From contig NZ_JAQSDN010000013.1 in the NCBI RefSeq assembly GCF_029945925.1, forward strand, positions 1-64,000: a stretch of DNA of 64,000 nucleotides, given 5' to 3'. Numbering within the stretch: the first letter of the stretch is position 1; every line of letters begins with the position of its first letter. This document shows positions 16,352 to 27,127 of this stretch, one piece after another. The stretch comes from Polaromonas sp. (lineage in GTDB: Bacteria > Pseudomonadota > Gammaproteobacteria > Burkholderiales > Burkholderiaceae_C). The notes beneath the pieces were generated by a model. The model was not told the origin of the DNA and ran no database searches. It saw only the letters and a list, made by a program, of their open reading frames with translations. Both the position numbers and the translations under genes were made by a program.

Positions 16352-18865
16352 TCATGACCAGAAGTCTTTCCGGCACAAGCCGCGAGCGGAACAATAGTCG
16401 CAGGCCTTGCCTTCACCGAGTGCCGGCAGCGGTGTGCCGCGTGCCACACGTGCCATGTCGGTCAGGATGCTGTCGAGCAACTCGTCGCGCAGCGCCACGA
16501 TGTCGGGCTGCGCGTAGGTTTTGGTGGCTTCCTTTTCGCCGAGGTTCACGTAGGCGGCAGCCAGCGTGTCGTCTTCCAGCAACCCGGCGTAAAACGCCAG
16601 TTGCGTGTCTTCCTGCGGCTGCTTCAGGCGCTCGGCGGTGGTGGTGCGGTTTTCCGTCTTGTAGTCCATCACCAGCGTGCTGCCGTCGGCGAGTTTGTCG
16701 ATGCGGTCTATTTTTCCGATCAGCGTCAGGCTCCCGAGGGGCACCTCTTTCGCCACTTCGGCCGCCTCGAACACCGCGCCTTCGGCCTCGTGGCCGGCCA
16801 GCCAGTCCAGATAAGCTTCACGCACCCGCGGCCAGCTCGCGGCAAAGGGCAAAAACTCGCTGTCGCTCAGGGCCAGCTCCCGGGCCGCCTGCGCGGCGGC
16901 CGTGTCCATCAGGGCCATGCGCGCCGGCAGGTCGGGCGCCGGCGCCTGTTGCAGGGCTTCATGAAAGATCTTCAGCAGCGTGTGCAGCCAGTTGCCGAAG
17001 TCGCGCTTGCCGAGCTCGGTGTCGAGCTCGTCGGCCTCCTGCAGCCGGAGCTGGCGCAGGGCAAAAAAGCGGTAGGGGCAGCGCCGCAGATCCTCATACG
17101 CGCTGGCCGACAGGCGCTGCACCGGCAGCGCTTCGCCGGTCGGCATCGGGTGCGGCGTGGGCTGGGCCGCCAGCAGCCGCGGCTCACGCGGATCGCGCGC
17201 CAGCTCCGGCGAAAACTGCAGCAGCAACTCCTGCACAAAACCGCTGGGCATCAGCCGCTCGCCACCTTCGCTTTCGCGCCAGAGCACATCCAGGTGCGGA
17301 AAACACAAGGCGTGTTGCCAGGCCGCGCGCTGGTCGGCCGCCAGGGTCTCGCGCGAGGGCAGCCCCAGCAGCTCGCGCTGGGCCGGCGTCCACAGGCCCG
17401 AAGGCTCGGGCGACACCGGCAGGTGCAGCTCGTCACAGCCCGGCAGCACCACCGCCTGCGGCGCGCGGCCCAGCAGCTGGCTCAGCGGCAGGAGGATGAC
17501 CTGGGCCTCGGGCGGATGTGGCGGTTTGAAATCCCCGGCTTCGAGCGCCTGGTTGACCCAGCTGCTGAAATCGGCCAGCCCCATGCGGCCGTCGGCATCG
17601 GCAAACTCCAGCTCTGCGCCCTCCTGCAAACGCAAGGCATCAAGCACGGCCTGCCCGGCCACGTCACGCACCAGGCCGTCCCACTGCCCGCTCGTCTGCA
17701 GGGCACTGCGCAAGTCGCGCAGCCAGACGGCCAGCGGCCGCGAGCGCTGCAGCGCATCACGCAGCGCCTGCAGCCGGGCCGCGATGGCGCTGCTGGCGAG
17801 CAGCGCATCGCCCACCGCGCGCCACTCGCGCACGCCGGCCTGGCGCAACTCCTTCTCGCACGCGGCAACGGTCGCCGCGTCAAAAGCCGGGGCATTTTTC
17901 AGCCAGTCCAGCACCGTGTCGGTGCTCGCATTCCAGCTCAGGGCACGCAGCAGGCCCATCAGCGTGGCGGCGGCGCGTGTGGTGGAGAGTTTCCAGCCGG
18001 TTTCGTCGCGCAGCGCCACGCCGCGCTCGCCCAGCATGGCGCGGATGCGGCGTGTCAGTTCGCGGTCCTGGGCAATCAGCGCGACCGGACTGCGGCCCTG
18101 GGCCAGATGCGCCAGCACACAGGCGGCGGCGCGCCCGGCCTCGTCTTCCGTGTCCTGCGCCGCGTGCAGCGCCGGCAGCAAAGGCGCGCCGGGCAGGTTG
18201 AGGTTCAGCGTCACGGCACGTTCACCGAAGTGGGCCTGGAAGGCCGCGGTCAGCGCCTCGGTCTGGAAACCCTCGACCAGCACCAGCAGGTCCACGTCGG
18301 CCGGCTCCAGAAACAGCGCATCCGACGGGTAGGCGGACGAGGCCACCCAGGCCAGCGCGATCTGGCCCAGCACCGACTCGAGCTGCAGCACCGGCGACTC
18401 CAGCCCGGCGCCCAGCAGGGCCCCCATGCGCCCCCCCCAGGCCAGGCGCTGCGCCGGAGGCACGGCGGCGGCCAGCCGGGCCAGCGAACTGGCGGCCTCG
18501 ACCAGGCGCGGGGCCAGCAGGCCCTGCTGTGCGGCCAGGCCGGTACGCGCCAGCAGCGAGGCGGCCGTCAGCACGTCACAGGCGGCATCGAGCCGGATGT
18601 CCCCGGCGCCCGGCTCCCAGCCGCCCAGGCTGGCAGCCCAGTTCATGGTGGTTTCAAAACGCGGCACAAAATGTATGTCGCCTGCGGCGGCGGCCCAGGC
18701 GGCTTTGGCCTGCTGCATCAGTTGCGCATAGGGCAGCAGCACCACCGCCCGGGCGGGATGCACGTCCCGCTCGCGGAGCAGCGCCGCCACCCGGGCGGTC
18801 GCCTGTTGCCAGCAAAACTCGCCGGGGCCGGTCGCCAAAACGCCGGCATGGACTATCACGCTCAT
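16352..18865 (-). CDS. addB: AddB-type PD-(D/E)XK nuclease
   Basis: An 837-residue partner of the AddA-like helicase. The C-terminal RecB-type nuclease is clear: GKIDRIDKLADGSTLVMDYKT with the catalytic Asp and Lys. The cysteines of an iron-sulfur staple are present: one in RRCPYRFF (before the nuclease) and three in CDYCSARGLCRKDF at the C-terminus, as in AddB. The N-terminal two thirds are a degenerate helicase-like region. The start at 18865 (MSVIVHAGVLATG) is chosen because upstream codons overlap the trxA promoter region. It is divergent from trxA and upstream of addA. Confidence 0.87.
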   Translation of the reverse strand: MSVIVHAGVLATGPGEFCWQQATARVAALLRERDVHPARAVVLLPYAQLMQQAKAAWAAAAGDIHFVPRFETTMNWAASLGGWEPGAGDIRLDAACDVLTAASLLARTGLAAQQGLLAPRLVEAASSLARLAAAVPPAQRLAWGGRMGALLGAGLESPVLQLESVLGQIALAWVASSAYPSDALFLEPADVDLLVLVEGFQTEALTAAFQAHFGERAVTLNLNLPGAPLLPALHAAQDTEDEAGRAAACVLAHLAQGRSPVALIAQDRELTRRIRAMLGERGVALRDETGWKLSTTRAAATLMGLLRALSWNASTDTVLDWLKNAPAFDAATVAACEKELRQAGVREWRAVGDALLASSAIAARLQALRDALQRSRPLAVWLRDLRSALQTSGQWDGLVRDVAGQAVLDALRLQEGAELEFADADGRMGLADFSSWVNQALEAGDFKPPHPPEAQVILLPLSQLLGRAPQAVVLPGCDELHLPVSPEPSGLWTPAQRELLGLPSRETLAADQRAAWQHALCFPHLDVLWRESEGGERLMPSGFVQELLLQFSPELARDPREPRLLAAQPTPHPMPTGEALPVQRLSASAYEDLRRCPYRFFALRQLRLQEADELDTELGKRDFGNWLHTLLKIFHEALQQAPAPDLPARMALMDTAAAQAARELALSDSEFLPFAASWPRVREAYLDWLAGHEAEGAVFEAAEVAKEVPLGSLTLIGKIDRIDKLADGSTLVMDYKTENRTTTAERLKQPQEDTQLAFYAGLLEDDTLAAAYVNLGEKEATKTYAQPDIVALRDELLDSILTDMARVARGTPLPALGEGKACDYCSARGLCRKDFWS

Positions 18866-18974
18866 AGGGGGCACCTGACTGGATGTCCGACGGGGGGACT
18901 TGGTTTCTGCCACAATGCCTGCAACTTTAGTCCCTGACATAAAAATTTCTGAACCCTCTTCCAAAGGACATGCC

Positions 18975-19307
18975 ATGGCCAGCGAACTGATCAAACATAC
19001 CACCGATGCCACCTTCGAAGTCGACGTGCTGCAGGCCTCCAAACCCGTGCTGGTCGACTACTGGGCCGAGTGGTGCGGCCCCTGCAAGATGATTGCCCCG
19101 ATTCTGGACGAAGTCGCCACCGGTTACGATGGCCGCCTGCAGATCGCAAAGATGAATGTGGACGAAAACCGCGACATTCCCGCCAAGTTCGGCATTCGCG
19201 GCATCCCGACGCTGATGCTGTTCAAGGACGGCCAGCTGGCCGCCACCAAGGTCGGCGCCATGAGCAAGGCGCAGCTGACCGCCTTCATCGACCAGCAATT
19301 GGCCTGA
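18975..19307 (+). CDS. trxA: Thioredoxin TrxA
   Basis: A 110-residue thioredoxin with the canonical active site [10 protein letters not shown] at about residues 30-39 and the cis-proline loop [11 protein letters not shown]. It reduces cytoplasmic disulfides for enzymes such as ribonucleotide reductase and, relevant here, LMW-type arsenate reductases. AAAGGA precedes the ATG at 18975. It is followed by rho, an order common in proteobacteria. Confidence 0.97.
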   Translation: MASELIKHTTDATFEVDVLQASKPVLVDYWAEWCGPCKMIAPILDEVATGYDGRLQIAKMNVDENRDIPAKFGIRGIPTLMLFKDGQLAATKVGAMSKAQLTAFIDQQLA

Positions 19308-19424
19308 TCGGCCTCCTTAGCCTTGTCCCCAACCACCGGCGCGCTGTCCCTGCACAGCCTGCCGGTGCGCCATCCGGCATGAAGCGGATCGGCAGGACCG
19401 GCTCCCGCACCTCCATCGCCCCGA

Positions 19425-19451
19425 TAGACACCCACAATTTCCTGTCATAAT
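19425..19451 (+). promoter_or_regulatory. Possible promoter upstream of rho
   Basis: TAGACA (19425-19430), 15 bases, then CATAAT (19446-19451), about 135 bases upstream of the rho start. The spacer is short. The long leader would suit the known autoregulation of rho by Rho-dependent termination in its own leader. Nothing else is recognised in 19308-19586. Confidence 0.35.
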
Positions 19452-19586
19452 GGCCCTGTTCGCTGACCGGCTGCTGCCGGCCGGTTCGAGTTCCCGGTTT
19501 GTGAAGCGCCTCTAGCTTCCTTTCAGACCTCCCCCGTTTTTTTTATCTGAACTCCGCGAGGAGTTGACTTCACGCAAGGTTTCCCC

Positions 19587-20849
<1,263 letters not shown>

Positions 20850-20854
20850 ATATT

Positions 20855-21032
20855 GCCCCCACGGTTGCTCGCTTCGCGTAGCGCCCGAGGCCTTGCAGGC
20901 CGCCGCTCGCCAGAGGCTTCGCTTCTGTCGCCTGTCCAAAGCTGCTCAAGCAGCTTTGGAGCCGCAGGCTCCAGCCCCTCGGTGGCCGCTGCGCCTGCGG
21001 CCTGGCGAAGCCGGTTCCGCGGCCCCGGCTGG
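20855..21032 (+). repeat. GC-rich 3'-end repeat, copy E (long form)
   Basis: Long form on the plus strand, starting 6 bases after the rho stop codon (TAG ATATT GCCCCCACG). It contains the hairpins CAAAGCTGC-TCAAG-CAGCTTTG and GGAGCCGCAGGCTCC and ends CCCCGGCTGG. Orientation relative to the preceding gene matches copies A-D. Confidence 0.85.
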
Positions 21033-21145
21033 CATAAAACCGGTCGAAACCGCGCTAAGTGATTGATTTCATGCCATAATGCGAGGCTTCACGGAAAGTG
21101 CTCAGAACGGTTCTGAGTGGCTCCCGAAACGAACAAGGAAAGATC

Positions 21146-21427
21146 ATGAAAGAAGGCATTCACCCCAATTACCGCGAAGTTTGTTTCCTGGACATGTCCA
21201 ACAACTTCAAGTTTGTGACCCGTTCCTGCGCCAACACCAAAGAAATGGTGAAGATGGAAGACGGCCGCGAACTGCCGCTGTACAAACTCGATACCTCGAG
21301 CGAATCGCATCCGTTTTACACCGGCACACAGAAATCCGTGGACAACATGGGTGGCCGCGTTGAGAAATTCCGCAACCGTTTTGGCAAAACCGCTGCCAAA
21401 GACGCTGCAGCACCTGCTGCCGAGTAA
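21146..21427 (+). CDS. rpmE: Ribosomal protein L31 type B
   Basis: A 93-residue L31 of the zinc-free type (often called rpmE2): [20 protein letters not shown] and the [21 protein letters not shown]-terminal signature, without the CxxC pair of type A. The Ala-rich tail is longer than usual. The start at 21146 follows AAGGAAAG. Downstream is a strong terminator. Confidence 0.96.
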   Translation: MKEGIHPNYREVCFLDMSNNFKFVTRSCANTKEMVKMEDGRELPLYKLDTSSESHPFYTGTQKSVDNMGGRVEKFRNRFGKTAAKDAAAPAAE

Positions 21428-21452
21428 GCTGCGAAACTGCTCCGGCCACACG

Positions 21453-21486
21453 AAAAAGCAGCCTGAACGTCAGGCTGCTTTTTTTT
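21453..21486 (+). terminator. Intrinsic terminator of rpmE
   Basis: Stem GCAGCCTGA/TCAGGCTGC with a 3-base loop followed by eight T. The A-run on the other side means it could work in both directions. Confidence 0.92.
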
Positions 21487-21523
21487 GCCCCAAAATCGGG
21501 CCTTTCGCCCAGCCTGACTTCCC

Positions 21524-23293
21524 TTGAACAAACCCTCGCCCGCCATCATTGCCCAGTCCGCGGTTCGCCGGTTGCCCCGGCTGGCGCTGCTGCTGTTCTG
21601 CGTGGCCTATATCCTGCCCGGCTTCCTGGGCCGCGGGCCCTGGAAAAACGCCGACATTGCGGCCTTCGGCACGATGCGCGAACTGGCCGCCGGCAACACC
21701 AGCTGGCTGCATCCACTGCTGCTGGGGCAGGTCGGCGAGTTTGAAGCGCTCGCGCCCTACTGGATGGGCGCATTGGCGATCAAGGCCCTGCCCTTTCTCG
21801 ACCCGGCTTTTGCGGCGCGGATACCGTTCGGCCTGCTGCTGGCGCTGACGCTGCTGTGCACCTGGTACGCCGTCTATTACCTGGCGCGCAGCCCGCAGGC
21901 CCAGCCGGTGGCGTTTGCCTTTGGCGGGGAAGCCAGCCCGGTCGACTACGCCCGGGCCATTGCCGATGCCGCCCTGCTGGCCCTGATCGCCAGCCTGGGC
22001 CTGGCCCAGCTCTCGCATGAAACCACCCCCGCGCTGGCGCAGCTCGGTTTCACGGCACTGGTTTTTTACGCCGTGGCGGCCAGCGCCTACCGCAACGCCT
22101 GGAAAGTGATGGGACCGGCGCTCGGGCTGGTGGTCGGCCTGGCCGGCCTGGCCCTGAGCGGCGCCCCGGCGGTGGCCGCCCTCCTTGGGACGGGCAGCAC
22201 TTTGGTGGCGCTGGGCCGCGCGCAAAGCACCCGCCCCGATAACAACCCGGCCCACGCCTGGCGCTGGGTACTTCTGACCGGGACCCTGACCCTGGCGGTG
22301 GCCGCTCTGTCCTGGGGGCTGGATCTCTGGCGGTGGCGCATCGAAATTCCCGGCCTGGAAAGCCCGGCAGATCGCAAGGAATGGCGCAGCGTGGCGCGCC
22401 TGCTGATCTGGTTCACCTGGCCCACCTGGCCGCTGGCCGCCTGGACCCTGTGGCGCTGGCGCCGGCAGCTGACCAGCCGGCACGTGGCCCTGCCGCTGTG
22501 GTTTGCGCTGGTGGCGCTGGCCGCCACGGTGACCACCACCGCGTCGGACCGCAGCCTGCTGCTGAGCCTGCCACCGCTGGCGGCCCTGGCGGCCTTTGCC
22601 CTGCCCACCCTCAAGCGCAGCGTGGCCTCGCTGATTGACTGGTTCACACTGCTGTTTTTCACCGGCTGCGCCATCATCATCTGGGTGATCTGGATTGCCA
22701 TGCAGACCGGCATGCCCAGGCAGCCTGCCGCGAACGTCGCCAAGCTGGCGCCTGGCTTTGAGCCCAGCTTTTCGTGGCTGGCCTTTCTGGCCGCCGCGCT
22801 GGCCACCCTGGCCTGGGCTTGGCTGGTCAAGTGGCGGGCCGGCCGCCAGCGCGCGGCAGTGTGGAAATCCATGGTGCTGCCCGCCGGCGGCGCCACGCTG
22901 TGTTGGCTGCTGCTGATGACGCTGTGGCTGCCCCTGCTCGACTACGCCCGCAGCTACGCGCCGCTATCGCGTCAGGTCGCAGCACGCGTGGAGCCCGGTG
23001 CCTGCGTCGAGGTGTACGGCCTGAACAGCGCCCAGGTCGCCGCCTTCCAGTACCACGGTCACATGGAACTGCGCCGGGCTGGCGCCAAAGCCGTCTGCCC
23101 CTACCTGGTGGTCGATGCCGACGCCCAGGGCGCGCTCAGCGGGACCGTGGACATGCCCGAGTGGGCCTACCTGGCCACCCTGCGCCGGCCCACCGACAAA
23201 AACGAAAACGTGGCACTGTACAAAAGAGTCAGCGTGGCGGCTGCCGGCCAGGCGGCAGACCCGGGCACGGCACCGGCCCGCCAGCGACCGTAA
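21524..23293 (+). CDS. Large integral membrane protein, ArnT/PMT-like
   Basis: A 589-residue protein with about ten hydrophobic segments and a C-terminal soluble part (from about residue 480; EPGACVEVYGLNSAQVAAFQ). The first helix is followed by GRGPWKNADIAAFGTMRELA, at the position where GT-C glycosyltransferases of the ArnT/PMT class carry their acidic catalytic motif. This suggests transfer of a sugar from a lipid carrier, but the match is loose. The only start that keeps the first membrane segment is a TTG at 21524, with no ATG nearby. Confidence 0.7.
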   Translation: MNKPSPAIIAQSAVRRLPRLALLLFCVAYILPGFLGRGPWKNADIAAFGTMRELAAGNTSWLHPLLLGQVGEFEALAPYWMGALAIKALPFLDPAFAARIPFGLLLALTLLCTWYAVYYLARSPQAQPVAFAFGGEASPVDYARAIADAALLALIASLGLAQLSHETTPALAQLGFTALVFYAVAASAYRNAWKVMGPALGLVVGLAGLALSGAPAVAALLGTGSTLVALGRAQSTRPDNNPAHAWRWVLLTGTLTLAVAALSWGLDLWRWRIEIPGLESPADRKEWRSVARLLIWFTWPTWPLAAWTLWRWRRQLTSRHVALPLWFALVALAATVTTTASDRSLLLSLPPLAALAAFALPTLKRSVASLIDWFTLLFFTGCAIIIWVIWIAMQTGMPRQPAANVAKLAPGFEPSFSWLAFLAAALATLAWAWLVKWRAGRQRAAVWKSMVLPAGGATLCWLLLMTLWLPLLDYARSYAPLSRQVAARVEPGACVEVYGLNSAQVAAFQYHGHMELRRAGAKAVCPYLVVDADAQGALSGTVDMPEWAYLATLRRPTDKNENVALYKRVSVAAAGQAADPGTAPARQRP

Positions 23294-23369
23294 GCGGTCT
23301 TCCGCCCCGCGCCGGAAGGATATGCGCCGGACACGGTGCGGGCAATGCAGCCCTTCTCCTACGGCCGCT

Positions 23370-23403
23370 TGCGTCAACAAGCTCTGGCGAAGGCGTTGAC
23401 GCA
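23370..23403. promoter_or_regulatory. Inverted repeat upstream of the GNAT gene
   Basis: Perfect 9-bp arms TGCGTCAAC (23370-23378) and GTTGACGCA (23395-23403) with a 16-base loop, ending at the AGGAGA ribosome-binding site of the next gene. It could be an operator or a hairpin modulating translation. Confidence 0.45.
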
Positions 23404-23418
23404 GGAGAAAAATGGTGC

Positions 23419-24093
23419 ATGACCAAACTATCCGTTCGTTCGACCTCTCCCGCGGACATTGACGCCTTGCTGAAACTACAGGCCCATGTCTATCCCACCA
23501 TTGCCCCCTGGCGGCGCGATCAACTGGCCCACCAGCTGGACCTGTTCCCCGAAGGACAGCTGGTCGCCACGCTGGACCAGCGCATTGTCGGCTGCGCCAG
23601 CGCGCTGGTGATTGCCTGGGACGAATGGGCAGACGAACATACCTGGTCCCAGATCACCGCCGCCGGCACCTTCGACACACACAACCCGGCGGGGTTCACC
23701 TTGTACGGCGCGGAGGTTTTTGTCGACCCGCGCCTGCGCGGCAAACGCGTAGGCCACGCCCTGTACGAAGGCCGGCGCCGCATTTGCCGGCAACTCAACC
23801 TCCGGCGAATCATTGCCTGCGGCAGACTGCCGGGGTACAGCGTCGTGGCGCAGCAGATGTCGATAGAGCTCTACGCCAAAAAAACGCTGTGGGGCGATTT
23901 CGTGGACCCCGTTCTGAGCTTTCAGCTGCGTGAGGGATTCCGCTACTGCGGCATCATGGAAAATTACCTGCCCGAAGACAGCGACTCTCTCGGTCATGCC
24001 GCACTGATCGCCTGGGTCAACCCGGACTACGACCCAGCGCGAACACCCGCATTGCAGCTGGCCGCGGCTCTGCAGCAGGAGGCAACAGCATGA
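23419..24093 (+). CDS. GNAT family N-acetyltransferase
   Basis: A 224-residue GNAT domain protein: beta-strand 4 YGAEVFVDPRLRGKRVGHALY with the acetyl-CoA-binding R-G-K-R-V-G pyrophosphate loop. AGGAGA lies 10 bases before the ATG at 23419. It overlaps the nitrilase gene by 4 bp (ATGA). In many bacteria the same two domains occur as one fused GNAT/carbon-nitrogen hydrolase protein (YhcX-like), so the pair probably acts together. The substrate is unknown. Confidence 0.82.
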   Translation: MTKLSVRSTSPADIDALLKLQAHVYPTIAPWRRDQLAHQLDLFPEGQLVATLDQRIVGCASALVIAWDEWADEHTWSQITAAGTFDTHNPAGFTLYGAEVFVDPRLRGKRVGHALYEGRRRICRQLNLRRIIACGRLPGYSVVAQQMSIELYAKKTLWGDFVDPVLSFQLREGFRYCGIMENYLPEDSDSLGHAALIAWVNPDYDPARTPALQLAAALQQEATA

Positions 24094-25010
24094 GCAGCAC
24101 CGATCTCGCGCGCGAACCCGCGCACAAACCCCAGCAGACCACGGTGCGCATCGCGGCGGTGCAGTACCTGTTGCGCGCCATCAGCGACTGGGATGGTTTT
24201 GAAAACCAGGTCCGATTCGTGATGAAAGCGGCCGGCGACTACAAGCCCCAATTCGTGATGTTCCCGGAAATCTTCACCACCCAGCTGCTGTCCTTCATGG
24301 ACACCAGCGACCTGCGCAGCGCCGTGCGGGAAATGGACAGCTACACCGGCCGCTACGTCGCGCTGTTCACCGAGCTGGCGGCGCATTGGGGTGTTCACAT
24401 CATCGGCGGCAGCCACCCCACCATCACCAACGGACGCCTGCTCAATACCGCCTATCTTTTCACGCCCGGCGGCAAGGTGTTCACCCAGGACAAGATCCAT
24501 CTGACGCGCTGGGAAAAGGAAAAGTGGAAGGGGGACCCGGGCAACGAACTGAAGGTGTTTGAAACACCGTACGGTCGCATCAGCATCCTCATCTGCTACG
24601 ACATCGAATTTCCCGAACTCTCGAGAAAGGTGTGCGAACAGGGGGCCGACATCATTTTCGTGCCTTCCTGCACCGACGACAGGCAAGGTTTCTGGCGTGT
24701 GCGCTACTGCTGCCATGCGCGCGCCATCGAGAACCAGGTCTACGTTGCCGTGACCGGCACCGTGGGAAATCTCGCCGTCGAGGGTCTGGGTCTTCATTTT
24801 GGCCAGGCCGCGATCATCACCCCGTCCGACTTTCCCTTCGCGCGGGACGGCATCGCTGCCGAGGGTGTGCCCAACATGGAGCAGATCGTGATTGCCGACG
24901 TGGACCTCGGCAAGCTGGTCAGCAACCGGGTCAACGGCACCACCATCCCCCTGTACGACAAGCGGGTCGACGTCTACGCCAACGATGTCGAGATCGTCTC
25001 CACGGTCTGA
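24090..25010 (+). CDS. Nitrilase/carbon-nitrogen hydrolase family protein
   Basis: A 306-residue nitrilase-superfamily hydrolase. The catalytic triad is visible as Glu in MFPEIFTT (about residue 55), Lys in QDKIHLTRWEKEKW, and Cys in SILICYDIEFPE. The family hydrolyses amides or carbamoyl groups, for example omega-amidase or N-carbamoylputrescine amidase; the substrate cannot be assigned. Its ATG overlaps the stop of the GNAT gene, so translation is coupled. It is convergent with phoR. Confidence 0.88.
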   Translation: MSSTDLAREPAHKPQQTTVRIAAVQYLLRAISDWDGFENQVRFVMKAAGDYKPQFVMFPEIFTTQLLSFMDTSDLRSAVREMDSYTGRYVALFTELAAHWGVHIIGGSHPTITNGRLLNTAYLFTPGGKVFTQDKIHLTRWEKEKWKGDPGNELKVFETPYGRISILICYDIEFPELSRKVCEQGADIIFVPSCTDDRQGFWRVRYCCHARAIENQVYVAVTGTVGNLAVEGLGLHFGQAAIITPSDFPFARDGIAAEGVPNMEQIVIADVDLGKLVSNRVNGTTIPLYDKRVDVYANDVEIVSTV

Positions 25011-25043
25011 CACAGCCGGTCAAGGCCGCACCAGCCGGAGGAA

Positions 25044-26384
25044 TCAAACGGGTTGAAGCTGGCGCACCCGGCCGGCGGGAAAAACGATGGAAAAGCGCGA
25101 ACCCTGGCCGGGCTGGCTCTCGATGCGGAGTTCGGCGCCATGACGCTGCGTGACGTGTTTGACAATCGCCAGGCCCAGCCCGGTGCCACCGGTTTCGCGT
25201 GAGCGGCTGCTGTCGACCCGATAGAAGCGCTCGGTCAGGCGCGGGATGTGCCCAGGCGCGATGCCTGGCCCGGAATCCTTGACGAAAAACTCGGCACGCC
25301 CGTCCGGCAGCGTCTGCCACCCGACCTCGATGCGGCCACCCGCCGGCGTGTAGCGAACCGCGTTATTGAGCAGGTTGGACATCGCACTGAGCAACTCCGC
25401 CTGCGAACCGGCGATCTCCTCGTCTGCCGCATCTTCCACCCGCAAGTCATGCTTTTTCCCGTTTCCGTCGGTAAGCAGGACCGACAAGGCGCGCCCTTCC
25501 TGCTCGCACAGGGTCAGCAGGGCACGCACGGATACCCATTCACTGCTTCCCGGTGGCGGACTACCCTCCAGCCGCGACAGCGTCAGCAGGTCGTTGACCA
25601 GCGTCTGCATGCGCTCAGCCTGCCTGGCCATCAGGGCGAGGTAACGGGCGCGCTCCTCGTCATCGAGCGGCAGGGTCTGCAGAGTTTCCACAAAACCTGT
25701 GAGCACGGTCAGTGGCGTGCGGATTTCGTGCGACACGTTGGCCACGAAATCGCGACGCATGGTTTCTGCCTGTTCCAGCGCTGTGACGTCACGCGACAGC
25801 AGCAACTTGCGACCTTCGCCGTAACGATGCAAATGCACAGCCAGCCTGACGGGCCGGCTGGCCGTGCTGCGCGGACCGATGATGACGATTTCGTGCAGGA
25901 AGTCGTCGCTCGCCAGGTAGCCCGCAAAATGAGGGTCCCGCAGCAGATTGCCGACATGCTGCATGACATCCTTTTTCGGGTCGAAGCCGAAATGGACCGC
26001 AGCGGTCTCGTTGCACCACTCAATGCGGTTGTTTTTGTCGAGCAAGATCACCCCGTTCGGGGAAGCCTGAATGGCGGCAAGGAATTCCTGCAGCCGCGCC
26101 TCGCTGTCTGCCGCTTTCTGCTCCCGCGCCCTGATCAGCCGCCAGGTCCGGTCGGCCACTTCACCCCACAGGCCATCAACCCTGGCCGGAACAGCCGTCT
26201 CGCCGCGTTTGAGCCAAAGCAGCAGGCGGGCACCGCGCCGCAGGTCTATCAGCACCCACAACAAACTCGCAGCCAGCAGGCCCAGGATGGCGCCCTGCGT
26301 AGGGCTGCTGCCGCGAAACAGGAACCGGCCCAGCAATGCGCCTGCCAGCTGAAAAAGGAAGAAGCGGAAAAGACGCCACGTCAT
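25044..26384 (-). CDS. phoR: Phosphate regulon sensor histidine kinase PhoR
   Basis: A 446-residue membrane kinase. Two short N-terminal helices are followed by a PAS domain (AIQASPNGVILLDKNNRIEW), the HisKA box FVANVSHEIRTPL with the phosphorylated His, and the ATPase domain with N box NLLNNAVRYTP, G1 DSGPGIAP and G2 GGTGLGLAIV. It phosphorylates PhoB when phosphate is scarce and is held inactive by PhoU and the Pst transporter. The ATG at 26384 is preferred to an upstream TTG. It is 28 bp from phoB and last in the pst-pho operon. Confidence 0.95.
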   Translation of the reverse strand: MTWRLFRFFLFQLAGALLGRFLFRGSSPTQGAILGLLAASLLWVLIDLRRGARLLLWLKRGETAVPARVDGLWGEVADRTWRLIRAREQKAADSEARLQEFLAAIQASPNGVILLDKNNRIEWCNETAAVHFGFDPKKDVMQHVGNLLRDPHFAGYLASDDFLHEIVIIGPRSTASRPVRLAVHLHRYGEGRKLLLSRDVTALEQAETMRRDFVANVSHEIRTPLTVLTGFVETLQTLPLDDEERARYLALMARQAERMQTLVNDLLTLSRLEGSPPPGSSEWVSVRALLTLCEQEGRALSVLLTDGNGKKHDLRVEDAADEEIAGSQAELLSAMSNLLNNAVRYTPAGGRIEVGWQTLPDGRAEFFVKDSGPGIAPGHIPRLTERFYRVDSSRSRETGGTGLGLAIVKHVTQRHGAELRIESQPGQGSRFSIVFPAGRVRQLQPV

Positions 26385-26412
26385 GCGCGGATTGTGGGGG
26401 AAAAACAATCCC

Positions 26413-27111
26413 TCATGAGGTTCGGGGACGAGCGGTCAGCCGGTAGCCCGCGCCTCGCACTGTTTCCACCAGCGCACCGGCGGGGCCCAGGGCTTCGCGC
26501 AGGCGCTTGACATGGACATCCACCGTCCGCTCCTCAATGAACACGTGGTCACCCCAGACCTTGTCGAGCAACTGGCCCCGGCTGTGAACGCGCTCCACAT
26601 GTTTCATCAGGTAGTGCAGCAGCTTGAACTCCGTCGGCCCCAGCTTGAGCTCTTCGCTCTCAAAAGAAATGCGGTGTGTGGCGGCATCGAGCACCAGGGC
26701 GCCCACCGTCACACTGTCATTCATTGTCTCGGGTGCACGCCGCCTGAGCACGGCGCGAATGCGGGCCAGCAACTCCTGGGTGGAAAAAGGTTTGGTGATG
26801 TAGTCGTCCGCACCGGCGTCGAGCCCGGCGATCTTGTCCGGCTCGTCGCCCCTGGCCGTGATCATCAGGATGGGGATGGCCTTGGTGCGCGCGCTGGCGC
26901 GCCATTTCTTGGCCAGCTGCAGACCGCTGTGGCCAGGCAGCATCCAGTCCAGCAGGATGACATCTGGCAACACGGCATCGAGCTCGCGCTGGGCAGCATC
27001 GCCGTCGGCCGCCCAGATGGGCTGGAAGCCGTTGTGCCTGAGGTTGACGGCGACGAGCTCGGCAATCGCCGGCTCGTCTTCCACCACCAATACGCGCGGT
27101 ACAGTCTTCAT
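26413..27111 (-). CDS. phoB: Phosphate regulon response regulator PhoB
   Basis: A 232-residue OmpR-family regulator. The receiver domain has the acidic pocket VEDE, the phosphorylated Asp in DVILLDWMLPG (about residue 53) and the conserved Lys in DYITKPF. The C-terminal winged helix binds DNA (HVFIEERTVDVHVKRLREAL). Phosphorylated PhoB binds PHO boxes; candidates are seen upstream of pstS, ppk and phoX in this window. It lies between phoU (16 bp) and phoR. Confidence 0.97.
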   Translation of the reverse strand: MKTVPRVLVVEDEPAIAELVAVNLRHNGFQPIWAADGDAAQRELDAVLPDVILLDWMLPGHSGLQLAKKWRASARTKAIPILMITARGDEPDKIAGLDAGADDYITKPFSTQELLARIRAVLRRRAPETMNDSVTVGALVLDAATHRISFESEELKLGPTEFKLLHYLMKHVERVHSRGQLLDKVWGDHVFIEERTVDVHVKRLREALGPAGALVETVRGAGYRLTARPRTS

Positions 27112-27127
27112 ATGCAGCGGTCCATGG

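Noticed and set aside
21524..23293. Calling the large membrane protein arnT
   Set aside because: Only the helix count and one N-terminal motif are reminiscent; polymyxin-resistance partner genes are absent.
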